Source of the DNA: Pseudomonadota bacterium
GTDB lineage: Bacteria; Pseudomonadota; Gammaproteobacteria; Burkholderiales; Burkholderiaceae_C
Direction: 5' to 3'
DNA length: 64,000 bases
Assembly (NCBI GenBank): GCA_018241265.1
Contig: JAFEEF010000064.1
Coordinates: forward strand, 18,501-82,500
In this document: positions 63,471-64,000 of the stretch, piece by piece
Position numbering within the stretch: position 1 is the first letter of the stretch
How the letters are laid out: each line of letters opens with the position of its first letter
Position numbers and translations under genes: made by a program
Notes under the pieces: model-generated
The model's input: the letters and a program-made list of their open reading frames with translations, nothing else
Told to the model about the DNA's origin: nothing
Databases searched by the model: none

Positions 63471-64000
63471 TCAGCCGCCCCGTCTCATCATGTCGAAGAA
63501 GTCCAGGTTGTTCTTCGTCGACTTCATCTTGTCGAGGATGAACTCCATCGCCTCGATCTCGTCCATCGGATAGAGGAGCTTGCGCAGGATCCAGGTCTTC
63601 TGCAGGATCTCCGGCTTCAGCAGCAGCTCTTCGCGGCGCGTGCCCGACTTGTTCAGCAGGATCGACGGATAGACGCGCTTCTCGGACATGCGGCGGTCGA
63701 GGTGGATCTCGCAATTGCCGGTGCCCTTGAACTCTTCGTAGATCACTTCGTCCATGCGGCTGCCGGTGTCGACCAGCGCGGTGCCGATGATGGTGAGCGA
63801 CCCGCCTTCCTCGACGTTGCGCGCGGCGCCGAAGAAGCGCTTCGGGCGCTGCAGCGCATTGCTGTCCATGCCGCCGGTCAGCACCTTGCCGGACGACGGC
63901 AGCACGTTGTTGTAGGCGCGCGCGAGGCGGGTGATCGAGTCGAGCAGGATGACGACGTCCTTCTTCATCTCGACGAGGCGCTTGGCGCGCTCGATCACCA
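63471..64000 (-). CDS. rho: Transcription termination factor Rho, C-terminal part
   Basis: The last 176 residues of Rho, cut by the window edge. It contains [16 protein letters not shown] (Walker B), the Q-loop and R-loop segment [41 protein letters not shown] and the C-terminal [22 protein letters not shown]. It is the ATPase domain of the RNA helicase that ends transcripts. Confidence 0.97.
   Translation of the reverse strand, partial: VIERAKRLVEMKKDVVILLDSITRLARAYNNVLPSSGKVLTGGMDSNALQRPKRFFGAARNVEEGGSLTIIGTALVDTGSRMDEVIYEEFKGTGNCEIHLDRRMSEKRVYPSILLNKSGTRREELLLKPEILQKTWILRKLLYPMDEIEAMEFILDKMKSTKNNLDFFDMMRRGG

Overview
The window is GC-rich, densely coded chromosomal DNA from a betaproteobacterium, most likely order Burkholderiales (inference). 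The signs are the blocks rho–rpmE2, folP–glmM–pstSCAB–phoU–phoB–phoR, rlmE–ftsH with a divergent yhbY, and carA–carB–greA, plus a tandem glycine riboswitch on gcvT-gcvH-gcvP and a DUF2917 gene divergent from a LysR regulator. I see no rRNA, tRNA, CRISPR array, prophage or insertion sequence. Both ends cut a gene: an acyl-CoA synthetase on the left and rho on the right.

1–30 kb is mostly accessory metabolism. A minus-strand catabolic-looking operon (two paralogous SDR enzymes, a saccharopine-dehydrogenase-like reductase, an acyl-CoA synthetase) sits beside a DUF2917 gene and its divergent LysR regulator. Next come a DUF2069 / FAD-oxidase / CaiB-type CoA-transferase operon with 4-base overlaps, a YihY membrane protein, metY with an alpha/beta hydrolase, a CBS-domain protein, aroC, and an RND efflux adaptor and pump followed by a secreted hydrolase. 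At 19.4–22 kb a LytS/AlgZ-type histidine kinase, a LytTR response regulator and an exported DUF2807 protein overlap stop-to-start, behind two 9-bp repeats spaced like a LytTR binding site. Then follow a cupin, an acetylpolyamine amidohydrolase, an M20 amidohydrolase whose start overlaps the stop of a GNAT toxin in a DUF1778–GNAT toxin–antitoxin module, a NUDIX hydrolase, a cyclase-family protein and sdaA.

28.9–36.2 kb holds a complete CecR–YbhGFSR-like ABC export system with its own NodT-type outer-membrane factor. It is divergent from its TetR-family regulator, and a perfect 16-bp AT-only-flanked palindrome overlaps a well-formed promoter between them.

36–64 kb is largely housekeeping: glycine cleavage (gcvP, gcvH, gcvT, tandem riboswitch), rlmD, a Bax-inhibitor-1 membrane protein, carA, carB, greA, DUF4149, yhbY, rlmE, ftsH, folP, glmM, the phosphate regulon preceded by Pho boxes in both orientations, a polytopic membrane protein, rpmE2 behind a duplicated terminator, and rho. 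Functions are inferred by reading translated motifs; no database search was run.
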